DNA from: Theobroma cacao
Lineage: Eukaryota; Streptophyta; Magnoliopsida; Malvales; Malvaceae
Length of the DNA stretch: 64,000 nucleotides
Reading direction: 5' to 3'
Assembly: GCF_000208745.1 (NCBI RefSeq)
Contig: NC_030856.1
Span: 9,183,386-9,247,385 of the forward strand
Shown: positions 9,985-22,710 of the stretch, one piece after another
Position numbering within the stretch: the stretch's first letter is position 1
Layout of the letters: every line of letters starts with the position of its first letter
Notes under the pieces: generated by a model
What the model was told of the DNA's origin: nothing
Seen by the model: the letters and a program-made list of their open reading frames with translations, nothing else
Database searches by the model: none
Program-made: the position numbers and the translations under genes

Positions 9985-12357
9985 CAAAATCATGGCAAGC
10001 CATAATTATTATTCCCTGAAAAATTTATTATTTGTTAGTCAATTAACCTCCGATTGTCCTTATACTTCTAAATTCTTATCTAATGGATTTGTGATAGAGG
10101 ACAAGGAGACAAAACAAGTCACAGCAATAGGAAATAAAAGTGGAGGACTTTATGTCTTGCAACCAGATAACAATTCAACAACAACAACATTATTCTCTAA
10201 CAGATTTCAAATTGCTTCAGTTGAAGTTTGGCATCCAAGGCTAGGATATCCTTAAATGATCGTCATTGATATGCTCAAACATCACAATTTAATTTTTAGT
10301 AAGACTAATTTTAGCAATAAAGAACATGTTTGCTCTAGTACTCATAATGGCTGAAGCATGTAGGCTGCCATTTGCAAGTAGAAAGGATTTTAGTAAAGAA
10401 CCACTTTCTGTCATTCATTGTGGCTTTTAGGGAAAAGCACCAGTTGCTTAATATTATGACTTCAATTATTATGTTATTTTTATTGATGAATGTATAAGGT
10501 TTACATGGTATTTTCCCCTGAATAATAAATATGATTTTTGTAATATTTTATTAAGTCCCATAAATATGTTGAGAATCATTTTGAAAAAAAGATCAAAGTT
10601 TTTCAATCTGATGGTAGGGGAGAACTCAAAGACACCAAATATAATGCTTATCCAAGTTTGGCATTAAACACCAAATGTCTTGTCTTCATACATCACCACA
10701 AAATGGGATTGCAGAAAGAAACATAGGAACATAACTAAATTAGGCTTAACTATGATGTTTCATGGATGAATTCCCAAATACTTGTGGAATGAGGCTTTGA
10801 AACTATAGTTTGGTTGATTAATAGACAACATTCTAGAATATTACAGTGGAAGAGCCCTTATGAGCTTTTACACAATAGAAAACCTGACTATTCATCCTTG
10901 AGAGTCTTTGGTTGTTGTTGCTTCCTTGACTTAAAACCCTACAACAAAACTAAACTTGATTCTCGCTCCTTACCATGTGTATTTGTTGGATATAGTGAAG
11001 TATACAAAGGATATAAGTGTTATTATCCTTCAACAATAAGAATGTATATATCTTGGCATGTAGTTTTTTTATAAGGAAGCATATCCTTTTCAAGATACTA
11101 CCAAGTTATTCTCTAAGAATTGGACTACTAACATCTTTTAGTGAGTGGTATGCAGGTACTACAGACTCCATCACAACCTCATCAACAATACCTCATTCCA
11201 AATCCCTACTAGTTGTTTATGAGCAAGACCAATAGACCAATCTTGAAGAAAACAACATGGAACCTTTTTCCTCTATCTAGGATAGAAATTTAAACCAGTC
11301 TCCTCTTAAGTCTTCACCAGATACAATCCCATTATCCACCTTCATACAATTTGATCACAACTTGTCGATCACTGGAGAACCTTTAAATCCACAACAACAC
11401 TTTTCTGCCCATGATACTCCCTTAGATCAACTTAACCATGAATTCTCTTCAACTGTCATACCATCTTCCTCAACAACACAAACTAATATTCTCCTTTTAC
11501 TATCCAATTCTAACGAATTTTTCTCACTTAACTCAGGCTCCATTATGCAGTAAAAAAAAATCACATAAAATGACCACTAGATTTAAAGAGTGGCATTGTC
11601 AAACCAAACCTTAAATATACATCTCTAACATACACATTCCTAGCTCACATACCTCTTGAACCTAAATCATCTAAAATTGCCCTCCAACATCTAGGATGGC
11701 TAAATGCGCAAGAAGAGATTCTAGCACTTCATGCCAATGAGACTTGGGAACTTGTTCCATGAAAATTTGATATGAATGTCATTAGAAGTAAATGCATTTT
11801 CCAGACAAAACTCAAGTCAGATGGCACTTTAGAAAGATTGAAGGCTCGATTGGTGGTAAAAGGATACTTTTAAGTATAGAGCTTAGATTTTGCAAAGATT
11901 TTTTCTCTTGTCATTAAACTAACTACTATTAGAGTTGTTGTTACTATTGTTATAGCACATAATTGGTTATCAGACAATTAGATGTAAAGAATGCCTTCCT
12001 CCATGGCACCATTTCTGAAGCTGTTTATCTTGAGCAACCACCTTGTTTTGAAGACACTAATAAACTCAATCATGTCTACAAACTAAAGAAGGCATTATAT
12101 GGTCTCTGTCAAACTCCATGTGCCTGGCTTAATCATTTTAGCTTATTCTTTTTTTCAAATGGCTTTTCTTGCAGTATTGCAGATTCCTCACTCTTTAGCT
12201 TATTTCTTTTTTCAATTGGCTTTTCTTGCAGTATTGTGGATTCCTCACTCTTTATTAAATGCAGCACACACAACATCATCTATTTACTTGTATATATTGA
12301 TGACATTCTTCTCATAGGTAATAATATAAACTCTGTCAAACCATATTTTATAAAATA
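9985..12357 (+). mobile_element. Decayed Ty1/copia retrotransposon, 5' segment
   Basis: Consecutive broken frames read: gag-pre-integrase (9992-10255, ending WHPRLGYP); a degraded integrase core (about 10380-10810); the integrase C-terminal region (10814-11074, with LRVFGCCCFL and CVFVGYSEVYKGYKCY); and the first half of reverse transcriptase (about 11690-12358, with RQLDVKNAFLHG, KKALYGL and the catalytic YIDDILLIG). The order pre-integrase, integrase, RT is diagnostic of Ty1/copia. Frames are separated by stops and shifts, and gag and the 5' LTR are missing. The RT is interrupted after 12357 by a solo LTR and more RT sequence follows from 15428. The RT stretches before and after partly overlap in homology, so two related copia pieces cannot be excluded. 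Confidence 0.85.
12140..12253 (+). repeat. 57-bp tandem duplication inside the copia RT
   Basis: 12140-12196 and 12197-12253 are adjacent near-identical copies. The duplication keeps the reading frame and doubles a 19-residue segment (GFSCSI.DSSLF) just before the catalytic YIDD motif. Confidence 0.9.
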
Positions 12358-12359
12358 AT

Positions 12360-15300
12360 TACAACATCATTTACATGCTCAATAGAATGGTTACATATTT
12401 AGGAAGTTTGAGAAATCGTTAAAAGACAATATTACCCCTAATGGTATCATTAGGTCGATTAAGCCTCGAATTAGTTCAAATAGAGAATTTACAATGAAAT
12501 TAAGAATTTTAAAGTCTCAAAATGGTTTAATATGGTGATTCGGAGTTCGAGAATCAATTTGGAGTCAAACTGGAATTTTCGCTATCTAGGGGCAAAATGG
12601 TCATTTACCACCTGGGGACAAAATGAGAATTTTTAGAAAAGATTTTTGGCCCCATTTAACTTATTGGAGTATGATTTGAGTATTGGAGTATAATCTGAGG
12701 GTTTGGCAGTGAAAAAGTTTAATTCTGGTGATTTCTGGAGTCTAGGGGCAAAATCATAATTTTTCCACCCATGGATAAAATTTGAGATTTTGAGAGAATT
12801 TAGATCACATTTGACAAATTGGAGACTGGTATGAGTATAAGGGATGAAAAATATGTCTATGGGCAATTTTTCAATTTTTAGGGCAAAACGGTAATTTTGC
12901 CATCATGGGGGCAAAACGGTAATTTTGCACCCCCAGAGTATTTTTCCAGCACAAGGTCTTCACCCATCATCATTTTTGACCTTTGAATAATGTGTGGTGG
13001 AGAGAGAAAGCTTAATAGTTAAGAAATGACACATGGACCAATAATAAGGTGACATGTGTCAAGTTTATATTCATTAATTATTTAACTTTAAAATAAACAT
13101 AAAATCAGCCAATTCTCTTTCATATGGCCGGCCAAACAAAGAAAAAGGAAGAACAATAGGAGGAAAGGAAAAAAACAAGAAACCTAGGTGGGAAAATTAA
13201 AGGAAAATTGGTGGATTTCAAGGAATCAAGCAATCAAAGGTAAAATTTCTTGATTTTGACTTGTGATCTACCTTTCCCATGCTTTTCTCCTTATTTTTCA
13301 TGGTTAGATTTTATGTTTTCATGGTGAATTCATGGCTGCCCAAATGGGTATGGAGAGAGAATGAAGTTAGATTAATTTGATTTTCAGTTATGTTAGTGTT
13401 TTTAGTTAGTTTAGCATATTTAGGAACAAAACAACAAGAAAAGAATTCATTTTCCTCCATTACCATTATTGGCCAAATTTTCTAGGGGAATATTGGCTGC
13501 TGATCTTGATGTTTATTTGAGGAATTATGATGAATAATGATGAATTATGCGCCTAGAAAAATAATGAGAATTTTTGGAGCAAAATTACGAATTTTTACCC
13601 ACTAGGGGTATTTTCGTAATTTACTATCGAGACAGATAAATTGAATCTCATTCACAGTCACTAAGGTAATGTAGGTATAATTGGAGTGTAGAAAGTGAGA
13701 AGAATTGATTTGGAGTTAAATTGGAGATAATAGGTCGAATTAGGTCAGCACCGCATTTAAGCGGTAGTCGGATAAGTTGCATGTCATATTATGCATATAC
13801 ACCGAGCCTGAATTGATTTATAATGGTCAAGCATTAATGTGGTGAATTATGTATTGTACATTGTGGATAGGTGGTGAGCAAATTACACTGGTAAAAGTAT
13901 AGAGATTGTGCTTCAAGATTGGGGTTAGGAGTATATCGACTCTTGGAACTGTGAGTGGACAATTTATCGTCTTAAATATCTAGAGTAATTATACTTGTTT
14001 GATTCTTTTATTAAATGGTGAGTTTAAATTATAAAATATTATGTTTTCCAATTAAAATGTTTTTTTAATAAAAAATGAGATTTATACTGGTTTTGAAATC
14101 AAATATTGTTTTGGGAAAATTGAGTATATGGAAATTGTGTTGAAATTTATGATTTTATATGTTATTGAAATTGTGGCTTATGACACTATGGTAGCATGAT
14201 GGCTAAATTTTCGGGGTTGGCATGAAATATATGAACTATTTTGGATTGGTCTCAATAGACTAGATTAAATGTTATTTTCCATATTATGCTACTGGAAATT
14301 TTATGGGTCTGGTGGTATACTAAACGGTCACTGCAGTGGTGGGGGTTTCCGTGGACTGCCTATGAGAGGGGCACGATAACTCAATTATATAACTACCTCC
14401 GGAGGGAGATGTTGGATGAAGTATCTCTTGAGGTATGATTTGAGTGCACCTCACGTTCTGACCACCATGTGAGAGTGAGACTCAGCCAACGCCAAGGAAT
14501 GGCTTGTGTCAGATGCGAAAACATGTTTATGGGTATGAGACATTTAATAGCCTTGGCGGTCTCAATGGGATATCTTGACAAAGGTACTCGCGAGAATGAT
14601 TTTGGCAAGGGCCAAGTTTAAAAAATTCATAAGCCGGGAAATTTTGATGAAAAGAAATTGTTTGGTATAGATTGAAACGAGTTTTGCGTTATGAACATTA
14701 TTGAGATATAACGTTTTTATATTATCTCAATCTACTCGGTTTTAGATGCTTTTGATGGTAACTGTTTACTCACTGGGATTATTTAATCTCATCCCTCTTC
14801 CTATCTATTTTTCAGGCTCATGACAGTTTGTTGATAGTTGATTAAAACGGGAATTAATCTCGGAGTTGCATCCTAGAAAGTAAGGGTTCGTAGCCCTACA
14901 CCTTCTTGGTCAGTTGGGGGCCCACGTGTCACTGTAAACAAAATTTCATACTTTAATTATCTTTATTACTATATGAATAAATTTATTTTACTCTTACGCT
15001 ACAAAAGTTATTTTAAGAAGACTTTGAAAATATTGTGTTTTAAGAAAATTGAATATTTTATTTAATATTTTATTATATTCAAATAGCTATAATTTTACTT
15101 TAAACGAATGTTTTAGACTTCAAAATTTAATTTAAATGATGAAATATGTGTTTTCACTTGCATATTACATTTTTACGGATTTTGAGATTTTCGAAAAAAA
15201 AATGACGAAAATGCCCCTGTGAGCTAGAGAATAATATTTTATTGTTTTGAGTTGGAAACGACTTATGATTTCTTGAAATGCGAGATTTAATAACTGTTGC

Positions 15301-15427
15301 TTATCGGGGAGATGCGGAAGCTGATGCTAAGCCTTGCGGGGTTTCGATCTGCATTCGGAGTAATGAGTGCCTATCGAGACGTTGCGGCGGTTGTCATGGG
15401 CCCGATGGGGAGTTCCGGGTTGTGACA
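12360..15427 (+). mobile_element. Solo Ty3/gypsy-type long LTR nested in the copia element
   Basis: About 3.07 kb, related to the LTR at 4524-7572 (inverted) and, at its end, to 1-292. The 3' end is clear (...GGGTTGTGACA, 15427). The 5' end is diverged and uncertain by some tens of bases; LTR-like sequence is recognisable from about 12395. No internal coding region, PBS or polypurine tract accompanies it, so it fits a solo LTR left by recombination. I could not define a clean target duplication. Confidence 0.75.
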
Positions 15428-16800
15428 AACTCCTTGCATGATTTTGTCAAACATTAAACAAAGAATTTTCAATGAAAGATCTTGGATTCATTAAGTACTC
15501 TCTTGGTATAGAAGTTCATGAGTTTTCTCATGGTCTTTTTCTCAATCAAACCAAATATGCTACCAATCTTCTTACTAAAGCCAAAATGCTTGATTGTAAA
15601 CCAATCTTTACCCCACTGCCATAAAAAAATCTTCTTCCCACCATTGAACTTTTTGAAGATCACTATATTTATTGAAATATTGTTGGTGGCTTACAATATT
15701 TAACATTAATCAAACCAAATATTACCTTTTGTTTAATTATGTCTCTCAATTTATTTGTTCACCCTTTAAATACCACTTTCAACTTGTTAAACAAATTCTT
15801 AGATATGTTAAGGGCATTATGTCCATTTGGTCTTTCACTAATATCTCAAAATCCTTTAGCTCTTTATGCTTATTTGGATGCAAATTGGGTAGGATGTCTT
15901 TCCACATGATGATCCATTATTGGCTTCTACACATTTGTTGGTGGTAATTGCATTTCGTGGAGTTTTAAAAAGCAATCTACTATGGCTTGATCTAATGTTA
16001 AAGCTGAATATCGAGCTTTACCTTTAATGGCAGCACAAATCACCTTGCTATCTTACCTATTGCGTGATCTTGGTCTCTATATGGCTCACCCAACCTTACT
16101 TTTTTGTGACAACTTATTGACCCTTCATCTCACTATTGATCTTGTGTTTCATGCTAGAACAAAACATATAGAAATTGACTATCATTTTGTTAAGGAAAAA
16201 GTGGCCTTAGGATATCTCAAAACCAAGTTTATTCCTTTAAAGTTATAAGTAGTAGACATTCTCACTAAGGCATTGCCTTGAAACACTTTTGAAACAATTA
16301 GTGGCAAACTTAGACTATGGTCTCCTTCCATGTCAAGTTTGAGGTGGAGTATAGAACATTATCGTCTCCCACAAACCAACATCAAGTCACTCACAAATTA
16401 GCAACAAATTTCTCACAAAACAACAACAAATCACTCACAAACCAACATCGAATTAGCAATAGATATGACAACAGATCAATAGTAGAAATAGCAACATGTG
16501 TTGCAATATTTCTGTAAAGAGACATTGCACCAATTTTGGAAGATTGATATACCATTTAACACATCATTGACCTTATAATCTCTCTCTAGTGTTGGGCAAA
16601 GTTTCTTTATATAATATAGTTTATAACCTATTTAAAAAGAAGAGAACCAACTAAGTTTTCAAGCAAAAAAATACAAAAAATTCATACACTTGTTTTCTCT
16701 TCCTTGTTTGCCTACTATCTCTCTCAACTTCTCTCTCTCTCTCTCTCTCTCTCTATTTTCTAAAGTTCTTCAAGCAATTTGTGTATCTATATCTTAACCA
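15428..16800 (+). mobile_element. Decayed Ty1/copia retrotransposon, 3' segment with probable LTR
   Basis: From 15428 the sequence reads the second part of a copia RT (KEFSMKDLGFIKYSLGIEV). RNase H follows with broken frames (LYAYLDANWVG at about 15860, KAEYRAL at about 16000, HARTKHIEIDYHFVKEKV at about 16150). A purine tract around 16337-16349 (TTTGAGGTGGAG) looks like the polypurine tract, so the 3' LTR probably starts near 16349. It includes a (CT)n run at about 16730-16754 and ends near 16800. No matching 5' LTR is present. Confidence 0.75.
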
Positions 16801-16839
16801 TGTTGTGTAAATATAAAGTATTAATAGTTATGTGGATAA

Positions 16840-18010
16840 ACACAAGCATGACACGATTAATTAATTGCGTCAGGATCTTAAACATTTACATGAATACATT
16901 TAATAAATGTGTAATTTGACAAGACACGTTTAATACATTTATTTAACGTGTTGAGTTAAATTTCATACGACATGACACGGTTAGTACAATCAAAATTTAT
17001 ACAATTTATGACTTGTTTACTCAATTGATACGATCAATACATGATTGATATAATTAACATGATTAAAATGGATTTAATTGAAATACATACAAGTAAAATA
17101 TGATTCTATTATTTAAATTTATAACAAAAAATTATAAATATTATAATATTTATCAAATATAATAAAATTCAATATTAATGAATCTTAATCATCATAAACA
17201 TGTTAGTATTTATATAGATCAATAATTGTGTACTAAACGTGTTTACACAATATGTGAACACGATTAAATAAATAAGTAATAAATGGATCACAAGTTATAC
17301 GAGTACACGATAACGCAATTAACTTATCGTGTCTTAGACGCATTACGATAAAATTGAGTTTTAATCACACTTCTTTTGGTGACATAATTTTTTGTATAAT
17401 AAAATCTTAAAAAGTGCAGCTATTTAAATTTTTAATTTCATTTTTTTATATTTAATAATAATATAAAAAAGTACAATCTTTGTTAATATATGTAATTTCT
17501 TTTTTTTTTTTTGAAAAGAAGAAACTTTCATTAAGAAAGAGGGAATTGAGAGTTCCAATAACCATACAAAAACATAGTCCAGGAATATGGAATGATATCA
17601 CGGGCGGAACTACCACAACAAAACAGAAAAGGCAACCAAAAAACAAAAGCCAGGCAAGCAGAAAGCCAACCAGCCAAGCGAGAGAGCCAAACAGCTGAAG
17701 GACCAAAACACTAGCAGCAAGGATAGCTCAAAGACAAGAACAGCGAACAGAAACAGTGAAGGAGACAGCAGCAGAACACTTTGAGAAAGAAAGGAAAGCA
17801 GAGAGAATAACCTGTAAAATCAGGTCTACAAATATGTTTTAAAAAGTATAAAAAAAGTGTTATTAAAAATAATTTTAGTAGTATATTTTAAAAATATACT
17901 AATTTAAGTCAAATTTGTTGTAGTGACGAATTTGACACAATTAATATACGAAACACAATTAAACTAAACCCAAACCTACTTAAATCCATGTCGTGTTGGT
18001 ATTGTATACA
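16840..18010. mobile_element. Probable non-autonomous DNA element, split by a LINE tail
   Basis: AT-rich sequence with many scattered ACACGATTAA-, GACACGAT- and CGTGTC-type motifs in both orientations, at 16845-17360 and again at 17930-18000. Such motif sets occur in plant non-autonomous elements. Ends and target duplication are not resolved. A retroposon tail (17500-17825) sits inside it. Low certainty. Confidence 0.3.
17500..17825 (-). mobile_element. LINE 3' tail, minus strand
   Basis: Starts with a run of 13 T and is followed by GAAAAGAAGAAACTTTCATT. On the minus strand this reads as an LTR-less retroposon 3' UTR ending in poly(A). The base composition (AAC/CAG-rich on +) contrasts with the AT-rich sequence on both sides. 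No conserved protein domain remains, and the target duplication was not identified. Confidence 0.55.
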
Positions 18011-18029
18011 AAATTGTTAGATGTACTTG

Positions 18030-18106
18030 TATTCATAATATATATTATATATATATAGTTATATATATATATATATATNTATATATATATATATATATAT
18101 ATATTC
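18030..18106. repeat. (TA)n microsatellite with one undetermined base
   Basis: Nearly pure TA dinucleotides including an N at 18079. The length may be collapsed in the assembly. Confidence 0.95.
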
Positions 18107-18117
18107 AATATGGCCCT

Positions 18118-18240
18118 CAGTCACGTACACCTGTTGTCGTATACTTGCCTATATGCATTGTAAAATCAAATAAATTATAAGGAAAAAGAAATGAAAGTTC
18201 TGATGGGAGAAACTAGAAAAGGCATAGGTTTTTTTTTTAA
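18118..18240. repeat. Dispersed duplicate of 21512-21660
   Basis: Both stretches share a non-low-complexity block including TACACCTGTT.TCGTAT.CTTGCC, then TGTAAAATCAAA and GGGAGAAA, ending in a T run. They lie 3.4 kb apart in direct orientation. The nature is unknown; possibly a small segmental duplication. Confidence 0.7.
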
Positions 18241-18409
18241 TAAATTATGTTAAACATAATTGTTGAAAGTTACCAAAATCAATTCAATTATCAAATAACT
18301 ATAATTATCTTATATATAGGGTATTGTTGATTGATGAGCATTTGGCTATATTTACGATAAAATTTGTGATATTTGGCTGGTTTAAGAACTAAAATTCTTA
18401 TCCATAAGC

Positions 18410-19200
18410 TTGACTAACTCCTTAAATCCATCACCAGTTTGGTATCAGTTGAGTGTATATGGTTACTTTCAAATGCAATCTGCTGACTCTAATTTTAATG
18501 GAGGACGATTTAACGCTGAATATTATTGCCACGAAATGGTTGTTCGCATACCGAAGATAATAAACACGTTTCAATGCTTGTATATATTTCCTTGACTTCA
18601 AACTTGTCATAGCCTCATTCTTGTTCCTCCCCAATCCCCACCCAAATATTAGGATCTTGCTACAATTGCAATAGCAAAACTACAATTGTTTGACCTCATG
18701 GTCGCCCTTGCTTTGTTTCTGTTCCCTCGTAAACTAGGCATGCTGCGGCTCTTGTCTTGGTGGAAACATTACCTTCAAATACCCTTTTCGTTTCAAAAGC
18801 CATCCTCAGAAGTGTGGCCACCACATTTCTATGTCCTAGACATCTCTTATGAAAATTAGATCATACGAGTTTTCGACGCTTCCTTCCTCTCAGTCTCTCC
18901 TTTGATAATTTTCCTTGTTCAAAACCATGCTTCCCTTATAAACCAAGATTTAATTGGCACTATGCATCTTGTAATTTGCATAAGACCAACAAAATCTTCT
19001 CCCTATCTCAATACCTCTCGTTGTACCACCAACAGCTCTTACCATCCATCTTCCGACTTCTACTTTTTTGGATAAACCAACACCTCAATGCAATTTCTAT
19101 CAATTTTGCACAAATAAAAGCCCAGGTTGCCGTTATGCTCGAGATTATTACAGGCCTGTCTACTTTGGATATCTACGAAAAGTTATCAATGGTATAAGAA
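18410..19200 (+). pseudogene. Lr10-like receptor kinase, copy B (relic of promoter and exon 1)
   Basis: 18410-18640 aligns with the upstream regions of copies D, E and F, including the TATA block at 18581. From about 18690 a heavily mutated exon 1 can be followed: signal-peptide-like MVALALFLFP, a cysteine/glycine segment (CGGNITFKYPFRFKS), then MHLVICIRPTKSSPYLNTSRCTTNSS at 18961-19040 (read across frames) and TGLSTLDIYEKL at about 19152. Many stops and frameshifts break it. No juxtamembrane exon, microexon or kinase exon follows, and the sequence after 19205 is unrelated. It is the oldest-looking copy in the array. It gives the probable source of the ancestral promoter context. Confidence 0.8.
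18581..18587 (+). promoter_or_regulatory. TATA box of copy B
   Basis: TATATAT within the block AATGCTT.TATATAT.CCTTGACTT that is conserved upstream of copies B, D, E and F. Confidence 0.5.
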
Positions 19201-19204
19201 TTGA

Positions 19205-22170
19205 ATACTTGGACAATGTTTTCATCATTTTTGATGATTCTTTCATCTTAATAGTTTTTCTCTATCATGTTTTTTTTTCTCTCTTTTTTCGAAATAAAAA
19301 ACCATCTCAGGTTCTGTTTTTTGATCGCAGGCATTTAAAGTTTAAATTTTTTTGAAGGAAAGCGAAAAATAAAAAGAGACAAAAAAAATTGAACTGTAAA
19401 TTTTCCTTGATTCTTATTTGTATTATCATTACCTTTGTATTTAGAAAATAAAAAATAAAAATTATATTTGACTACAAAATATTGCTTAAATTTGACAATT
19501 TTTCTAATAGAATTAACTTTCATTTGGTATTGGTGAGTACCAAAAACTTAATAGAGTTTCTTATGTTAAAAAAACAACAAAAACAAATAGATAAATTAAT
19601 TATAAATAAACCTTTTTATAAATTTTCAAAATGAAAAATAAAAACTATGAAATTTTATTGTCGAAAATTTCTATAAAGTTAATTTATTTCATTAGCGATA
19701 GTGCCAAAGAAACAAATTTGGTTTCTTGAGGGTTTTCTTTCCTTCCCTTTTCTATGACGGTGACCGTTCTCTCCTTTTCAATAAATTAATTTGCCCTCTG
19801 CCAGTTGTTCTCCAACAATTTAAAAAAAAATACAAATTGACAAAAAAAAGGTGAATTCAAAAAATAAATTAATAAAATGGAGAAGCTCTAGGGCTTAGGA
19901 ATATGCAGAATAATGAAGTAGAAGAATAATAAGAAGTGATTTAAAGGTCAAAGTCCTTTTAGGGTGGAAAAGCTTCTCTCATGCCCAACTTTTTCAAGCA
20001 AATTTAAAAAAAATGTGAAAAAGAAGACAAAATTTGGCACGTTTGTGGCTCATGGCTGCCTAATTTTTTGTCATCCTAATCAGAAGCGTAACCCATTACA
20101 CATATATATAATTCAAAAATATTTTATTTTATTTTATTTTGTAAGTAACTATTTTTAAGTATTCACTCCAAAAAAAAAAAACTATTTTTTAGTAACAAAT
20201 GAAACAAAGCCCACTACGATAATGGAAAAGGTGATCATCACTTCCTGGAAATTAGTGGAACTATTTCGTTTTCTCATATTTTTTTTCTTACTTGTTATGA
20301 TTATAAATTAAGAAAGCATGATTTATTATGCCACAATCTATGCTACAAGTTTAAAATATTTTTTATTAATATGAGATTCGTAACATTTTATCTCATTTAA
20401 TTATGTAATATTTTTATTACAATTACTTTTTTATCTATAAAATATGTTACTTTAGGATATAATTATAAAAATAACTTATAAAGCAAAAAACTATAAAAAT
20501 GTCACCTTTCAGTTGTTGAGTTGTTAGAATTCATTCATAGATTTGTCAGAATTTGTAGCTTAAGTTGAACAAAATAGAAACGAAAATCCTAAAAACCCCT
20601 TTGCTTTTTCACTTAAACTTAAATTTTACTCGACTTGAGGAAAAATATTTTATCCTCATGATATTTAAAAACATATATAATTAATGTATTTTATCCTCTT
20701 TAATTTGATGAAAATAATGCAGTAAATGAAAAAATATTTTTTATTAACTTTAATAAATTCTTATAAACATATTTATCAATAATGTACTATATGTGAAACG
20801 TGTATATAAATGTTACTCAATTGATTTGTTCGACAAGAGTGAGAAAGTGAGAAAAAGTTATAACAGAAACAAAAAAAAAAAAGGCTCAAATCTTTTTTTT
20901 TTTGTAATTAAACAAATAAAAAAAAGGTTACAAAAAAAGTTCTTATCATTTTTTACAAAAAAAACTAATTGAAAATTTAGCACGTTTACCCATTTGGGAA
21001 CAAAAGTAAAACATAAAATTTTATATAAAAAATAATTTTAGAGTGTTATGTAAGAAAATATCATATCACGAAGTGTTTATATAAAATTTACCCTTAGAAA
21101 AAAATAAGCAGTATGGATGGTCTCTACCAGAAAACAACTGTTTCTATTTCTATTCTTTTATTTCAGTGTGTGCATATACGTATGTCATGAAAAGATGAGT
21201 CTCTATCAAATGAGATTAACAATAAAATGAAAATTTATATATATGTATATATATATATTATATAATTCTAATACACATTTAATATAAGATTCAATACTCA
21301 CTTTTTAGTGTAACAGCTCCCTTGGCCATTTCCTTGCATCATCACGTCAAGGACCACCCACCATAATAATGCAGTTAAAGTGACCCTGAGTAGGATATCA
21401 CTTGCCGCAAATTTCGCCTTCACCCCAAAGAGTGGCCATGTAAGTGGGGTGTTGTCCCTTTATGCTCTGCAAATCCAAAATCATGCTTGTGCTCATATTC
21501 AATGTAGGCCTCGCCACATACACCTGTTATCGTATGCTTGCCTGCATGCGCTGTAAAATCAAAGAAATAATGATAGGGAAAAAGGAATAAAAGTTATGGT
21601 TGGGAGAAAAGAGAAACCTTATGGGTTCTTTTTTTTTTTTAAATTATGTTAACATAATTTGGCATTTACATAGTTTTGATAAAAGATAAAACAATTAAAG
21701 ATTTTATAAAAGATAAAAACAATTAAAATATCTTTTGTATGTATGTTCAGTTTTTTTTTTCTTTTGATTAGCTGTATGTAAGTTTGTTTATGCACTTAAG
21801 AAGTTGTTAACTTAAAAATTTTTTCTCATATTATATACTCTGAAGAATATTAAATGGTGACAGTATGATATTTATTTAATAAACGATATGATTTATCTTA
21901 GAGAAAATTGTGAGAAATGGACATCCTCACAAACGTATTTCAAAATTAATATTGACTATAAAATTAACTGTTTTTATTTAATTTTTATCATAATTTAACA
22001 AAACTGTCCCTAAAACACTTTCGGACAAATTAAGTACTCTTGATTTCTTTCTCAGGCCATCTAGAAAACTGTCCATCCAACTCTCTCAGGCCCTTTAAAC
22101 TATTCAGAACCATGTTTTGTATTTGCTCATCTTCTCTTTCAAAAATCTTAATAATAAAACTAATTTAAAT
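19205..22170. other. Non-coding AT-rich spacer
   Basis: No coding sequence recognised on either strand. It holds many A and T homopolymers, a short (TA)n at about 21238-21260 and the second copy of the duplicate at 21512-21660. A GC-richer stretch at about 21305-21480 has no recognisable content. A short TATTTTATTTTATTTTG stretch near 20121 also occurs in the array flanks (about 8650 and 28978). Confidence 0.6.
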
Positions 22171-22510
22171 AGAGGAGAGGAAAATAATGATTTAAGATTT
22201 TTCCATTCATCTTGAAATAAACAAAAGGTTTCAAATTTTTCAAATCTGGTGCGAAATTGAGATAAAGACAAAGTGGAAAAAACGAAAGTAGAAGGTGGAT
22301 AATAACTTCAGGGAAGAAAACGGTTTTTGCGTTTTGATTGCAGAGGGAAGGAAAGAAATGGCTCAAGATTTTCCATCTATCTTCAAATAAACAAAAAGTT
22401 TCAACTTTTCAAATTCAGTTCAAAACTGAAATAAAGAGAAAATGGGGAAAAAAAAAGAAGAGTGTGAAAAAGAACTGCAGGGAAGAAAACGGTTTTTGCA
22501 TTTTGGTTAC
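22171..22510. repeat. Tandem duplication, about 170-bp unit, two copies
   Basis: 22171-22341 and 22342-22510 align along their length. Both contain AAATAAACAAAA.GTTTCAA and end with GGGAAGAAAACGGTTTTTGC. They are diverged by scattered substitutions and small indels. Purine-rich and non-coding. Confidence 0.85.
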
Positions 22511-22710
22511 TTCCAATCCATTTTTGATTTGGTAAAAATTCATAAAAAAAATTCTAGAAGAGTTCTCTTTAGATGATTTTGTTGATAAATTATAAAACTT
22601 TGTGTCACTTCCTAATGATTTTGTGAAAAAAAAAATGTTCAATAACTTTGTTGGAAAGATGTTTTTTATTGTCTGTGGAGGTTTCAGGAGATGATTATAA
22701 TATTTTTTCA

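Noticed and set aside
17480..17698. 72-residue + strand frame
   Set aside because: It covers the T run and the reverse of a retroposon 3' UTR; low-complexity product.
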